Assembly (NCBI GenBank): GCA_900315745.1
Contig: ONAG01000009.1
Coordinates: forward strand, 1-64,000
DNA: 64,000 bases
Source of the DNA: an uncultured Prevotellaceae bacterium
GTDB lineage: Bacteria; Bacteroidota; Bacteroidia; Bacteroidales; Bacteroidaceae
Direction of reading: 5' to 3'
Below, piece after piece: positions 47,383 to 57,107 of the stretch. How positions within the stretch are numbered: position 1 is the first letter of the stretch; every line of letters begins with the position of its first letter. A program made the translations under genes and the position numbers. A model generated the notes under the pieces. The model saw only the letters and a list, made by a program, of their open reading frames with translations, had not been told where the DNA came from and made no database searches.

Positions 47383-49430
47383 TTTTGTGGTTGAATGGTG
47401 AAGTTTTTGACAGGATTGCCCTTTTCGTCGAGGAACCTTACACAGAAGTCGCTCATGCCAGGTCCGTTGATGACGGCTCCCCTCAATACATTACGTCCTT
47501 TTTTCAATGTCAGTCGATTCGACATGGCATCATCCTCCACCATGCGGCGGTCGCCAGAGAGCAACAGCACCTCTTCGCCATTGAGCCACCACATGGAAGC
47601 AGAGTTGGAGCCTACTGCGAGTCGTACATTCTCGATGTCCTCAGGACAGTCGATGACAGTGACAGCCCAGAAGAGGACACCATATACCTGTTTCTTATTT
47701 GCATCGGCGAAGCGGAACAGTTTCACATTGAACTTGTCGCTGTCGAGGGCATGCCATGTCAGGGTTTGCTTTCCAGCCTTGACCTTTTGTCCGTCCTTTG
47801 GCAAGATGCTCATCTGGTCCTTGAAATAGTTCTGATAGAAATTCTCGCGCAAATAAGTGTCGGTGAAGACAGTGTTCGACCTGTTGGGTTTGTCTATCGG
47901 GTCGAGCAGCATCCATCTACGTATGAATCCTTTGTCATCAGGTGTTGCTGCAGTGTTCCCCATCGGTGAGAAGTATTTGGGGCGGTTCTTGAACTGCACC
48001 CAGTCAACGCTCACACCTTCTCCAGTCACCACCAAGTCGGTAATGCCTTGCGGTGTATATTCCAGAGGTGCCGTCAGTGTCAGCCATTGTCCGCTCATGT
48101 CACGGCGGAAAGGTCCATTCTCGCTCTTCACGGTCATCTGTATTTTGGCAATCACCTTGCCATTGGCACCCTTCTCACGCACTTGGAATTCGGTGTTCGC
48201 ATTGGTTTTCGCCCTAACCACGACATATCCGTCGCTTAGGGTTCCGAAATCCACGTCAGCAAATTTCACCCAACTTCCCTTATTAGGCAGGTTGACGCTC
48301 CATCCCCTGAAGTAATTGGTTGTGTCGAGATATTCCGTTGTCACACCATTCGATGCCTCACTATATCTGTCAATCTCTATCTTGTCGGTTGCAGGTCTCA
48401 CACCTACTCCACGCATGGTTTCCTTCACTTCTTTTATGGTGCCGTCGGCATTGAAGAAAACCTTCTCTATGCGAGTAGATCTGCGCTTGTCCATATTGGG
48501 CGAGTAGTCATTGCTGTGATAGAAGAGATACCACTGTCCCTTGAATTCCATGAAGCTGTGATGGTTTGTCCAGCAGCCATTGGGATGCTCTGCCATGAAG
48601 ATGCCCTTGAAGGTCCATGGACCGAGAGGCGACTTTGACATGGCGTAAGCTAAGGTTTCCGTACCATTCTCCACCCTCACCCATGGGAAGGTGAGATAAT
48701 ACCAGCTGCCACGCTTGAAGGCATGTGGTCCTTCCTTGAATCCATCAGGCAGACCTTCCATCTGTTGACCTCCAACAAGCATTTTAGGTCTTTCCCTTTG
48801 TTGGTCTCCTTGTTGGTTGTTGTTGTTGGGTCTTGCCGGCATTTGCATTTCGGTTAGCTCTCCGTCAAGTTCTTTCATGTTGTCCTTTAGTTTGGCACCT
48901 CTGATGCCCATGCCCGACCAATAGAGGTAAGCCGAGCCGTCATCGTCAACCAACACGCAAGGATCTATTCCCGACACGCCCTTTATGGGTTCTTGTTCGC
49001 AGACAAAAGGTCCTTCGGGTCTGTCGGCAGTTGCCACACCAATGGCAAATCCTCTTCCACCACCTTTTGGTGAGGAAGGGAAGTAGAAATAGTATTTCCC
49101 ATTCTTGCAGACACAGTCGGGTGCCCACATGGAATAAGAATCAGGTTGCACCCAAGGCACCTTGTTCTGCGTAATAATGACCCCATGGTCTTGCCAATCC
49201 ATCAGGTTGTCTGAAGAGAACACATGATAGTCGGCCATGCAGAACCAATCCTTGAGTCTTTCCACCGGGCTGGGTATGTCGTGTGAGGGATAGACATACA
49301 CCTTATTATTAAATACGCGCGCGGTGGGGTCAGCACAAAACTGCCCAGTGATGATCGGATTTTGCGCAAAGAGAAGCAAAGGCGTCATCAACAAGATAAA
49401 AACGGATAATTTCCTCATATTTGAAATCAA
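47379..49430 (-). CDS. GH43 glycosidase with CBM6-like module
   Basis: A 683-residue exported enzyme: signal peptide about 5-22 (MRKLSVFILLMTPLLLFAQ; starts at 49430 or 49418), GH43 propeller with base Asp (GQFCADPTARVFN), Asp of GIDPCVLVDDDG and acid Glu (GFKEGPHAF). An Asn/Gln-rich surface loop (RPNNNNQQGDQQRERP) lies in the propeller near residue 200. Residues about 350-480 resemble CBM6 (YFRGWSVNLPNKGSWVKF; VSVDWVQFK), and a C-terminal beta domain (about 530-680) follows. GH43 with CBM6 suggests arabinoxylan, i.e. beta-xylosidase or alpha-arabinofuranosidase activity. First gene of a coupled pair; divergent from susC across a 411-bp regulatory region. Confidence 0.88.
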   Translation of the reverse strand: MISNMRKLSVFILLMTPLLLFAQNPIITGQFCADPTARVFNNKVYVYPSHDIPSPVERLKDWFCMADYHVFSSDNLMDWQDHGVIITQNKVPWVQPDSYSMWAPDCVCKNGKYYFYFPSSPKGGGRGFAIGVATADRPEGPFVCEQEPIKGVSGIDPCVLVDDDGSAYLYWSGMGIRGAKLKDNMKELDGELTEMQMPARPNNNNQQGDQQRERPKMLVGGQQMEGLPDGFKEGPHAFKRGSWYYLTFPWVRVENGTETLAYAMSKSPLGPWTFKGIFMAEHPNGCWTNHHSFMEFKGQWYLFYHSNDYSPNMDKRRSTRIEKVFFNADGTIKEVKETMRGVGVRPATDKIEIDRYSEASNGVTTEYLDTTNYFRGWSVNLPNKGSWVKFADVDFGTLSDGYVVVRAKTNANTEFQVREKGANGKVIAKIQMTVKSENGPFRRDMSGQWLTLTAPLEYTPQGITDLVVTGEGVSVDWVQFKNRPKYFSPMGNTAATPDDKGFIRRWMLLDPIDKPNRSNTVFTDTYLRENFYQNYFKDQMSILPKDGQKVKAGKQTLTWHALDSDKFNVKLFRFADANKKQVYGVLFWAVTVIDCPEDIENVRLAVGSNSASMWWLNGEEVLLLSGDRRMVEDDAMSNRLTLKKGRNVLRGAVINGPGMSDFCVRFLDEKGNPVKNFTIQPQK

Positions 49431-49636
49431 TTGTTAATTGGGTATTAAGTATAATTAAGCAAGTTTATACGACATTTTATCCAATTATATGCTTGCAGTG
49501 CAAAAATATCAAATGTATCTTTAAAAAAGCCTATAAAATGTATCAAATATTGATGATTGGAGACAAAAAATAAAGATGTGTTTCTTTACGCAAAGTATAT
49601 GAAACTATTCTTAACAACATAAAGATTATTTAATAA

Positions 49637-49645
49637 TAACTTTGC
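49637..49645 (+). promoter_or_regulatory. -7 element for the susC operon
   Basis: TAACTTTGC matches TAnnTTTGC exactly. No TTG/TTTG 19 nt upstream, so an activator is probably needed. It implies a long leader of about 190 nt before the susC ATG. Confidence 0.6.
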
Positions 49646-49652
49646 ATCCGAA

Positions 49653-49679
49653 ATGTATAGTAAAATTACGTCTATACAT
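49653..49679 (+). promoter_or_regulatory. Inverted repeat at the predicted 5' end of the susC transcript
   Basis: ATGTATAG (49653-49660) and CTATACAT (49672-49679) are perfect 8-bp inverted repeats with an 11-nt loop. The predicted transcript start lies at about 49652, so the hairpin would be the very 5' end of the mRNA; alternatively it is a dyad protein site. Confidence 0.5.
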
Positions 49680-49841
49680 CAACAACAAAAAATACGATAA
49701 ATTTATTATCAAAATTATTCATTTTCTAACTTAATAAACCTATAATTCAAACAAAACAATGACAAGAAATTCAAACAACAGTTCCAACAACCAGCTTTAA
49801 CCAACATTAATTACAATTCATATCAACTTAATCTAATTAGT

Positions 49842-52800
49842 ATGTGGAATTTTAAATCACTTGAGAAGCCTTTAGCGTTTCTGTTCCTGTTCTGTTTGTT
49901 CTCTTTAGGAGCAATGGCTCAGGGCACCGTTAAGGGAACGGTAATTGATGAAGCAGGTGAACCAGTTATTGGTGCAAGCGTGCAAGTGCAAGGTACCAAA
50001 ACAGGTGCTGTCACCGACTTCAATGGAAATTTCAGTGTGGAAGCAGCCAGCAATGCCACTCTGATTATCTCTTACATTGGCTATGTCACTGAAAATGTCA
50101 GTGTGCAGGGTCGAAGCAACATCAATGTTACACTGAGAGAAGATGTATCATCACTGAACGACGTGGTGGTCATCGGTTATGGTACGATGAAGAAGAAACT
50201 CGTTACTGGAGCTACTGTTCAGGTAAAGGGTGAGGACATCGCCAAGATGAATACCACCAACGCACTCGAAGCCATGCAGTCGAGCACTCCTGGTGTTCAG
50301 ATTACCCAGAGTTCTTCACAGCCAGGCAAGGGATACAAGGTCTATATCCGTGGTATCGGTACCACTGGTAATTCTACACCTCTTTATGTAATAGACGGTG
50401 TCGCTGGTGGTAGCCTTGATGACATCAACCCTGCTGATATCGAAAGCATCGACGTGCTGAAGGATGCTGCATCTGCCGCCATCTATGGTGCACGTGCTGC
50501 CAACGGCGTTATCCTCGTTACTACGAGACAGGGCAAGGCTGGCAAGATTGAGATCAGCTACAATGGTGCTGTAGGTTGGTCTAATGTTTACAAGCGTCCA
50601 CAGCTTCTCAATGCTCAGCAGTATATGACCATCATGGACGAGTACAGTTTCAACACTGGAGGTGCCAAGATGGATTGGGCAGGATTTGTTCCTCAAGACA
50701 TTCTCACCAAGGTTCAGAGCGGTTGGACAGGCACTGACTGGTGGGGCGAATTCGAAAACGAGAATGCTTTGCAACAGAATCATTCCGTGACTTTGACTGG
50801 CGGTACAGACCGTTCCAAGTTCGCAATGTCTTACACATACACCGGCAACGAAGGTATCATGGGTGCAGATCAAGCATCTTACTACAAGCGCCACACTATT
50901 CGTATCAACAGTGACCACGTGCTTTTGAAGGCAAAAGACTTTGATGCCATCACCATCGGTGAGAACATTTCTATTGGTTACAACAGGAATCACGACCTGG
51001 CTGAAGACGGAATGTACTGGAGTTACATCCACAGCTTGCTCCAGACGAGTCCACTCATGCCAAAATTAGCCTACAACGGCGACAACTATTATTATCAGGA
51101 TTTTGACGGTGTGGTTAGATATGGTCAAGGATGGAACTCTTCCTTGTTCAGCAACCCATGGGAGAACCTCACTACTGGTGGTTTCAACTCTAAGGCTGAA
51201 AGCCGCAACATCAATGCCAGCGCAACAGCTTTCGCCGTCATCCAGCCTATAAAAGGTCTGAGATTACGTTCTCAGTTCAATTACAACTGGGGTTCTGGTG
51301 CATACCGCAACTTTGGAGAGCCACGCTCAACTGGTTATGGCAATGCCACATCTCCTATTTATAGTGTTAGCCAGAGTACATGGTTGAATACTTCATGGTC
51401 TGTTGAAAACACTCTTACTTATGATCTTCCTATTATTTCCGGTCACAAGATCAGCGCAATGGTAGGTCAGACTTTCCAGAGCAGTGCATGGAGTACAAAC
51501 TTAGGTGGATCCAACAAGGTTAATTATGGCGACCAACTCGCAACACTGAAGAATTGGGATTCTGCTTGGCTGTCAAACATCAAACTTGTAAACGCTACCG
51601 ACGCCACTCTCACAGGCTCTCCTAACGACGAAGAGTACCTCGCCTCTTGGTTTGGTCGTGTTACTTGGGACTGGAATGAAACCTATATGGCTACCGCCAC
51701 CTTGCGTTATGATGGTTCAAGTATTTTCACCGACGGCAAGCGCTGGGGTGTCTTCCCATCAATATCTGCAGGTTGGGTAATCAGCAACGAACCTTTCATG
51801 GAGAGCACAAAGAGCTGGATGGACTTCTTTAAAATCCGTGCATCTTGGGGTCAGAACGGTAACTGCTCCATCGCCAAGTACCAATATCTTGCAACTATCG
51901 CTCTGTCTGGCGAAGCTGGTGACAGCGGTTACAAGTTCGGTTCTGACATGCCTACTTCTGTAGCCGGAACACCAAATACAGGTGCTTACGCAAACATCGT
52001 ACCAAATCCTGACCTCACTTGGGAAACCTCTGAGCAGCTTGACTTTGGTTTCGACGCTCGTTTCTTCAACAGCCGTTTGGGTTTGAACTTCGACTGGTAT
52101 AAGAAGTCCACAAAGGACTGGCTTATCACAGGTCCAAATATTGCCATCAACGGTACCAACCCTGCTGCCATCAATGGTGGTGACGTGAAAAACACTGGTA
52201 TTGAAATTGCTCTCACATGGAACGACAGGATTGGCAGTGACTTCAGTTATAACGTAGGCGTGAACTTTGCCACCAACAAGAACGAAGTAACCCGTATCGC
52301 CAACGACAACCACTACATCAATGGTCCCGGTGGTGTTCTCTCACAGGGTACAGAATACATCTACCGTGCTGAGGAAGGCAAGCCCATCGGTTACTTCTAT
52401 GGCATGTCCTACAGCGGTATCTGGCAGAATCAGGCACAGATTGATGCCGCCCGTGCTGCCGGCAAGGCTGTTCTCGACAACGCACAGCCCGGTGACTGCA
52501 TCTGGGATGACTGGAATGGTGATGGCGTTATCACTTTCGCAGAAGGTGAGACTTGCGACCGTCATGAAATTGGTAATCCTAATCCAGACATCATGCTTGG
52601 TGTAAACCTCGGTTTGAACTGGAAGGGCTTTGACTTCGCCATTAACGGTGCTGGCGCATTCGGCATGCAAATCATGCGTTCTTACCGTTCATTCAGTGAT
52701 GCTCCTTACCAAAACTATGACACCTCTATCCTGAATCGTTGGGTTGGTGAAGGTTCTTCAAACAGCCAGCCACGTATTTCAGCTACTGGTCACCAGAACA

Positions 52801-53078
52801 CAAACTGGGTATCTACCCGTTATATGGAGGATGCCGACTACTTCAAGATCAAGACCGTCACTCTTGGTTACGACTTCAAGCATCTCTGGAAGGCTTGCCC
52901 ATTCCAGCAGCTCCGTCTCTATGTGCAGGCTCAGAACCTCTACACCTTCACCGGTTACACTGGCCTCGATCCTGAGGTAGGTAACTCTGCTGGTGGTAAT
53001 GGCTGGGCTTCCGGTATTGACCTTGGTCTTTACCCACCATCTCGTACATATTTGGTTGGTGCAAGTATTAAATTCTAA
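49842..53078 (+). CDS. SusC-like TonB-dependent outer-membrane transporter
   Basis: A 1078-residue SusC homologue: signal peptide 1-26 (ending AMAQ), a CarboxypepD-reg-like beta domain (GTVKGTVIDEAGEPVIGASV ...; about 28-110), the TonB-box region (NDVVVIGYGTMKKK), a plug domain with GYKVYIRGIGT and PLYVIDGV, and the 22-strand barrel ending in YLVGASIKF. Typical length for the family. SusC forms the outer-membrane channel that takes up glycan oligosaccharides with TonB energy and a SusD lid. First gene of an operon with susD and two lipoprotein genes; divergent from two GH43 enzymes, which suggests arabinoxylan or xylan oligosaccharides as cargo (inference). Confidence 0.95.
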   Translation: MWNFKSLEKPLAFLFLFCLFSLGAMAQGTVKGTVIDEAGEPVIGASVQVQGTKTGAVTDFNGNFSVEAASNATLIISYIGYVTENVSVQGRSNINVTLREDVSSLNDVVVIGYGTMKKKLVTGATVQVKGEDIAKMNTTNALEAMQSSTPGVQITQSSSQPGKGYKVYIRGIGTTGNSTPLYVIDGVAGGSLDDINPADIESIDVLKDAASAAIYGARAANGVILVTTRQGKAGKIEISYNGAVGWSNVYKRPQLLNAQQYMTIMDEYSFNTGGAKMDWAGFVPQDILTKVQSGWTGTDWWGEFENENALQQNHSVTLTGGTDRSKFAMSYTYTGNEGIMGADQASYYKRHTIRINSDHVLLKAKDFDAITIGENISIGYNRNHDLAEDGMYWSYIHSLLQTSPLMPKLAYNGDNYYYQDFDGVVRYGQGWNSSLFSNPWENLTTGGFNSKAESRNINASATAFAVIQPIKGLRLRSQFNYNWGSGAYRNFGEPRSTGYGNATSPIYSVSQSTWLNTSWSVENTLTYDLPIISGHKISAMVGQTFQSSAWSTNLGGSNKVNYGDQLATLKNWDSAWLSNIKLVNATDATLTGSPNDEEYLASWFGRVTWDWNETYMATATLRYDGSSIFTDGKRWGVFPSISAGWVISNEPFMESTKSWMDFFKIRASWGQNGNCSIAKYQYLATIALSGEAGDSGYKFGSDMPTSVAGTPNTGAYANIVPNPDLTWETSEQLDFGFDARFFNSRLGLNFDWYKKSTKDWLITGPNIAINGTNPAAINGGDVKNTGIEIALTWNDRIGSDFSYNVGVNFATNKNEVTRIANDNHYINGPGGVLSQGTEYIYRAEEGKPIGYFYGMSYSGIWQNQAQIDAARAAGKAVLDNAQPGDCIWDDWNGDGVITFAEGETCDRHEIGNPNPDIMLGVNLGLNWKGFDFAINGAGAFGMQIMRSYRSFSDAPYQNYDTSILNRWVGEGSSNSQPRISATGHQNTNWVSTRYMEDADYFKIKTVTLGYDFKHLWKACPFQQLRLYVQAQNLYTFTGYTGLDPEVGNSAGGNGWASGIDLGLYPPSRTYLVGASIKF

Positions 53079-53092
53079 TTCGACAATAAGTT

Positions 53093-55003
53093 ATGAAGAA
53101 ATATATATTATCATCGTTAACTGTTTTGGCAGCAGTAACTTTGTTCACATCTTGTAACGACATGTTGGACACTGATCCACGTGTTACGGAGTTGACTGCG
53201 GCTACTTTCCCAGGTAAGCCAGCAGATGTTGAGGCTTTGAATGCTGCTACCTATAGCATCATGAATACACTGGGTGGTGGCGATCAAAGTGGATTATGTA
53301 ACAATCCTTTCTACTGGTGGAGTCTTATGTCAGACGACTGCTACGGTAGTGGTGGTTTGCAAGACAATGTGGCAAAGTCACTACACCATTTTACAACGGC
53401 AAGTGCCAATCAATATGAACAGGATTTCATCCTTCTCTATGGCGGTATCTCACGTGCCAACAACCAGATTGAAACCATAGACAATGTGGAATGGACTGAC
53501 ACTCAGAAGGCTCAGCGCAATCAACTTCTCGGTGAGGGTTACTTCATGCGTGGTCTCTACACCATGTGGCTCACCCAGATGTACGGAGATGTACCTCTAA
53601 TTACCTCTACCGTTATTACTGACGAAATGCAGGAAGAAGTGAGTGCAGAAGAAAAGATCTACCCACAGATTCTTTCAGACTTTGTTTCTGCCAAGAATCT
53701 CATGGGCGGAAGGAATCCTGGTTCAGGTCATGCAGACAAGTTCGCTGCCGAGGCATTCATTGCACGTGCATGGATGTTCTGGGCTGGCTTCTATAAAAAA
53801 GTCGGTGAGCTTAAAAATGGTGATGCCACTATGGAGCTTGTAGAACAGGAGGGTTGCCCCGCTGGTTCCAAACTTTCAAAGGCTGAAGTAATTGCAGCTC
53901 TTCAAGACATCGTAGCCAATGGCGGTTACAAGCTCTGCGAAGACTTCCGCTCACTCTGGCAGTACTCCAACAGTTTGCTCTGGGATGAGGCACACGACGG
54001 TGTAGGCCACGCATATCCGTTTATTGCAGACATGAAGCGTGAGAACTGCTTCGACCAACCAGGCATGGGTAATGGCAACACTGAGGAAATATTCCAGATT
54101 CAGTTTATGAATGCTTCCAAGTGGGCCATCGGTGGTACATATAACAATCCACGTATGTATTCGAACTACCTCTCTTGCTTCTGGGGTCTTCGTAATGGTG
54201 CCACCAATGACAATGGCAAGCGTAGCAAGACCTATCCATTCAACCAAGGTTGGGGTCAGGGAACTCCTTCAAACAACCTTTGGGACGACTGGACAGATGC
54301 TGAGAGAAACAATGGCAACAGCTATACTGACATCCGCAAACTCGGTACTTTGATCGACCTTGACAACGAACTCGAAGCCTATACTTATGAGAAGGACGAC
54401 TGCGAGGAGTCTGGTTATGCAGTTAAGAAATACGCCGATGTAAACCTTGACGCTTGCGCTGCTGACAACGATTCATGGTGGTCAAAGTGTGAGGGTTATA
54501 CTTCCAGTTCGCTTGACAACAAGCAACAAGGTGACCACTTCGAGGATTTCTACCTCATGCGTTATGCTGATGTTCTGCTGATGCTTACAGAACTAACAGG
54601 TGATCCTTGGGGTATGAACCAAGTACAGGCTCGTGCAGGCGTACCTCTGACTCCTTACTCATGGACAAACATTCAGAACGAGCGTCGCTGGGAATTTGCT
54701 TTAGAGGGTCTTCGTTTCAATGACATGCGTCGTTGGAGTGGTAAAGACTCAGGCGAAAGCTCATACGCAGCCAAGGCTCTTCAGGCTCAGCATGGCAAGC
54801 AGATTGTCTGCCTTGGTCAAAAAGCAAACAAGCGCACTCATCAACACATGACCTGTTCATGGGCTAAGCGTTACGCTGACACCAATGGTTTCTTACCTAA
54901 GCCAGAGGCCCAGATTACTCTGATGAATAATAAGATGAAGCAGAACCCAGGATGGGATACAAACACTCCTGCGTCAGAGTACACTTATAAAGTTCTTTAT
55001 TAA
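53093..55003 (+). CDS. SusD-like glycan-binding lipoprotein
   Basis: A 636-residue SusD/RagB-family lipoprotein, 14 bp after susC. Lipobox LFTSC (Cys21). The helical TPR-like scaffold is visible (YGGISRANNQIETIDNVEWT; RNQLLGEGYFMRGLYTMWLTQMYGDVPLIT; EAFIARAWMFWAGFYKKVG), and the C-terminal SusD signature DFYLMRYADVLLMLTEL and IQNERRWEFALEGLRFNDMRRW is present. It caps the SusC channel and binds oligosaccharides at the surface. Ligand not decided by sequence; the locus context suggests a xylan. Confidence 0.95.
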   Translation: MKKYILSSLTVLAAVTLFTSCNDMLDTDPRVTELTAATFPGKPADVEALNAATYSIMNTLGGGDQSGLCNNPFYWWSLMSDDCYGSGGLQDNVAKSLHHFTTASANQYEQDFILLYGGISRANNQIETIDNVEWTDTQKAQRNQLLGEGYFMRGLYTMWLTQMYGDVPLITSTVITDEMQEEVSAEEKIYPQILSDFVSAKNLMGGRNPGSGHADKFAAEAFIARAWMFWAGFYKKVGELKNGDATMELVEQEGCPAGSKLSKAEVIAALQDIVANGGYKLCEDFRSLWQYSNSLLWDEAHDGVGHAYPFIADMKRENCFDQPGMGNGNTEEIFQIQFMNASKWAIGGTYNNPRMYSNYLSCFWGLRNGATNDNGKRSKTYPFNQGWGQGTPSNNLWDDWTDAERNNGNSYTDIRKLGTLIDLDNELEAYTYEKDDCEESGYAVKKYADVNLDACAADNDSWWSKCEGYTSSSLDNKQQGDHFEDFYLMRYADVLLMLTELTGDPWGMNQVQARAGVPLTPYSWTNIQNERRWEFALEGLRFNDMRRWSGKDSGESSYAAKALQAQHGKQIVCLGQKANKRTHQHMTCSWAKRYADTNGFLPKPEAQITLMNNKMKQNPGWDTNTPASEYTYKVLY

Positions 55004-55022
55004 AATTTAACAAGTAATCAAA

Positions 55023-55754
55023 ATGAAAAAGATATTATTGCTTTTTGTTGCAGTATGCGCTTTCGCTGCTTGTGATTCTGTTCATGAGGATGTAGGCAAT
55101 GGTGGCCACATCACTGCTGACGAACTCAAGGCGAAGACCAGTGTCACTGTTGACAAGGATCAAAGTGGCCAGAATGGCAACGTAGTTACCTGTTCTACCT
55201 CAGCACCCGTGAATGCAAAATGGAGTATTGGTGGCAAGGAATTCATTGGTAACTATGCATGGAAGAAAATGAAACTTGGTGAACATGTCATAGTCCTGAC
55301 AGCTATTTGTCCTGACGGTACAGAACTTAAGGCCGAATACCCTGTGACCTGCAGCGTAATCACCGATCCTCTCCAGAAGTTCTATATCTATGGTGATCCA
55401 GCCAAAGCAGGTGAAGAACCACCATTCAAACCTGGTGCCTGGGATGCAGCAGCCATGCGTTTCAGTTCTACTGAAGGTGCACACCTGCCCACTATTTCTG
55501 ATGACATTTACTTTGGTCTCAAGACCCTCATTTTTGACGTGTCAGATGTTACTCCCGATTTCGACCTGAAGGTCATGAACGGTTGGTGGAGCAACACCTA
55601 TTACGATCACGTGAAATGGACGTCTGGTTTGAATGAACTTCAGATTACCGAGACTATGGCTAAGGAATGTGCCAAGGGTGGCGAAGGCCGCGACCTCGAC
55701 CTCATGCTGTATAGCGGCTCCATGACGCTTAATTCAGTTTACTATGAGGAATAG
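55023..55754 (+). CDS. Surface lipoprotein of the SusCD operon
   Basis: A 243-residue lipoprotein (lipobox FAAC, Cys17) placed 19 bp after susD, at the position of SusE-like glycan-binding proteins. The first 100 residues look like an Ig-like domain (TSVTVDKDQSGQNGNVVTCS ... KLGEHVIVLTAICPDGTE); the second half is beta-rich with aromatic residues that could stack on sugars (MNGWWSNTYYDHVKWTSGLN). No catalytic motif. Family not recognised; a surface glycan-binding role is inference from position and anchoring. Confidence 0.7.
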   Translation: MKKILLLFVAVCAFAACDSVHEDVGNGGHITADELKAKTSVTVDKDQSGQNGNVVTCSTSAPVNAKWSIGGKEFIGNYAWKKMKLGEHVIVLTAICPDGTELKAEYPVTCSVITDPLQKFYIYGDPAKAGEEPPFKPGAWDAAAMRFSSTEGAHLPTISDDIYFGLKTLIFDVSDVTPDFDLKVMNGWWSNTYYDHVKWTSGLNELQITETMAKECAKGGEGRDLDLMLYSGSMTLNSVYYEE

Positions 55755-55792
55755 TCAATCCATAAATGTATAATATTAACAAATCCGTTATA

Positions 55793-56833
55793 ATGAAAAG
55801 ATTTTTTAATTATAGTAAACTTGCAATCACCACGCTTATTATGTCAAGTGCGTTTGTGGCTTGTAGTGATGAGATTAGCGAAACCACATGCGAGACCCAA
55901 TATACAGCAAGCGTTGGTGCTATAAAGAATGCAGGTACAGCCGTGGACTTGGGTCTCCCCAGTGGAACCAAGTGGGCTAATATGAATATTGGAGCAACTT
56001 CAGAATCAGACAATGGCATTCTCTTCATTTGGGGTGATGTAACAGGAAATCAGATTTTGCCAACCAATACAACGTCTTATAAAGATGTAACAGGTCTTGT
56101 ATCTGAATCTGTTTTGTTTGAAAAGTACAGAGCCCAAAATGAGACGTCTGTATATCTTTATGACACAACAAATGTTTACAAAGAATCCTTTGCGCTCTCT
56201 GAATACCGTTTGGCTGAAATAGATTCAATCAGGGAAGCCAGATTTGACTCAATTAAGGCAGAGTATGCAAACAGCAAGTTGGACTTTGCTACCACATTTG
56301 ACGATTCAAATTGCAACATCTTCGTTAACACGATTGATTCTACTCTGGTTAAGTATTTTGAAAGTACAAGAGGTGCCAGCATTTCAGATGCTCCTGTTTA
56401 TAGCATTATGGCAGATGCCAAGCATGATGCTGCCACGGCAAATTGGGGAAGCAACTGGAGAATGCCAACAAAAGAGGAATTCCAAGAGCTGATTGATCAT
56501 TGCACATGGGAATTTACTGGTAATGGATATAGAGTAACCAGCAAAGCGAAAGACAACAAAAACAGCATCTTCTTGCCCGCTGCAGGTTATCGCTACGGAG
56601 ACAAAATGGCAGGAAACGGAAATTCAGGCTATTATGCTACCGGACAGATTCTTGGCACATACAACTTCCCATCAATGGAGGACCAACTCAAGGGAGTAAA
56701 AGGATCGATTGGTGAAACAGACAACATGCCATACATGCTAATCTTCCAGCATGGTCAGTTTGAAAATGCTGTAAACATCTACAACAACATGAGTTCCAGT
56801 TTCGGTGTTTCCATCCGACCTGTTGTCAAGTAA
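55793..56833 (+). CDS. FISUMP-domain lipoprotein of the SusCD operon
   Basis: A 346-residue lipoprotein; start at 55793 (MKRFFNYSKLAITTLIMSSA), lipobox VAC at about Cys23. The domain resembles the Fibrobacter succinogenes major paralogous (FISUMP) domain, recognised from AVDLGLPSGTKWANMNIG, WGSNWRMPTKEEFQELIDHC and the FLPAAGYR and SFGVSIRPV elements. The domain is split by an insert of about 100 residues (85-195; EIDSIREARFDSIKAEYANS) that looks helical. No enzyme motif. As last gene of the SusCD operon it is probably a surface binding protein; the 38-bp gap and codon use suggest it belongs to the same transcript. Confidence 0.75.
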   Translation: MKRFFNYSKLAITTLIMSSAFVACSDEISETTCETQYTASVGAIKNAGTAVDLGLPSGTKWANMNIGATSESDNGILFIWGDVTGNQILPTNTTSYKDVTGLVSESVLFEKYRAQNETSVYLYDTTNVYKESFALSEYRLAEIDSIREARFDSIKAEYANSKLDFATTFDDSNCNIFVNTIDSTLVKYFESTRGASISDAPVYSIMADAKHDAATANWGSNWRMPTKEEFQELIDHCTWEFTGNGYRVTSKAKDNKNSIFLPAAGYRYGDKMAGNGNSGYYATGQILGTYNFPSMEDQLKGVKGSIGETDNMPYMLIFQHGQFENAVNIYNNMSSSFGVSIRPVVK

Positions 56834-56889
56834 TGTCTCTTGTTAGTGTCTATTTCTGATAGGAAGTGAGGCACAGACAATCAAAAACG

Positions 56890-56921
56890 GGCTGACTCAA
56901 TCAAACGAGTCAGCCTTTTTT
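56890..56921 (+). terminator. Terminator of the susCD operon
   Basis: GGCTGACTC (56890-56898) and GAGTCAGCC (56907-56915) form a perfect 9-bp stem with an 8-nt loop, followed by TTTTTTG. Ends the transcript of the SusCD operon, 56 bp after the FISUMP stop codon. Confidence 0.9.
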
Positions 56922-57045
56922 GTTTATTCAATAATACTCATTATGATTTTATGTCTAAACAGGAATGAAAAGCGTAATCTCAAATTCAACAACCATCCTT
57001 ACGTTTGTTCAAAGATGAAGAAATCACACAACTATTAGTTGATTA

Positions 57046-57078
57046 TTTGGATATTTTTACAATTTTATGTAAATTTGC
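57046..57078 (+). promoter_or_regulatory. Promoter of the DUF6057/CxxCH operon
   Basis: TTTG (57046-57049), 20 nt, TAAATTTGC (57070-57078): close consensus match. It places the transcript start near 57085 and rules out the ATG at 57039, supporting the start at 57108. Confidence 0.75.
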
Positions 57079-57107
57079 ATCGATATATAGCATTGTTTTC
57101 TCTATCT

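Larger units (their letters stand above)
49431..49841. other. Divergent regulatory region between GH43 and susC genes
   Basis: No gene was found in these 411 bases. The left part holds a -7 element for the GH43 pair (TATTTTTGC, minus strand, 49508-49500) overlapping TTGCAGTGCAA, and two direct AAATGTATC repeats 25 bp apart (49511 and 49536), which could bind a regulator of the hybrid two-component or AraC type. The right part holds the susC -7 element and a hairpin (see separate entries). The remaining 160 bases before susC are AT-rich leader without clear structure. Confidence 0.6.

Noticed and set aside
57039-57107. N-terminal extension of the first DUF6057-type protein
   Set aside because: The extension contains the promoter -7 element and precedes the predicted transcript start.
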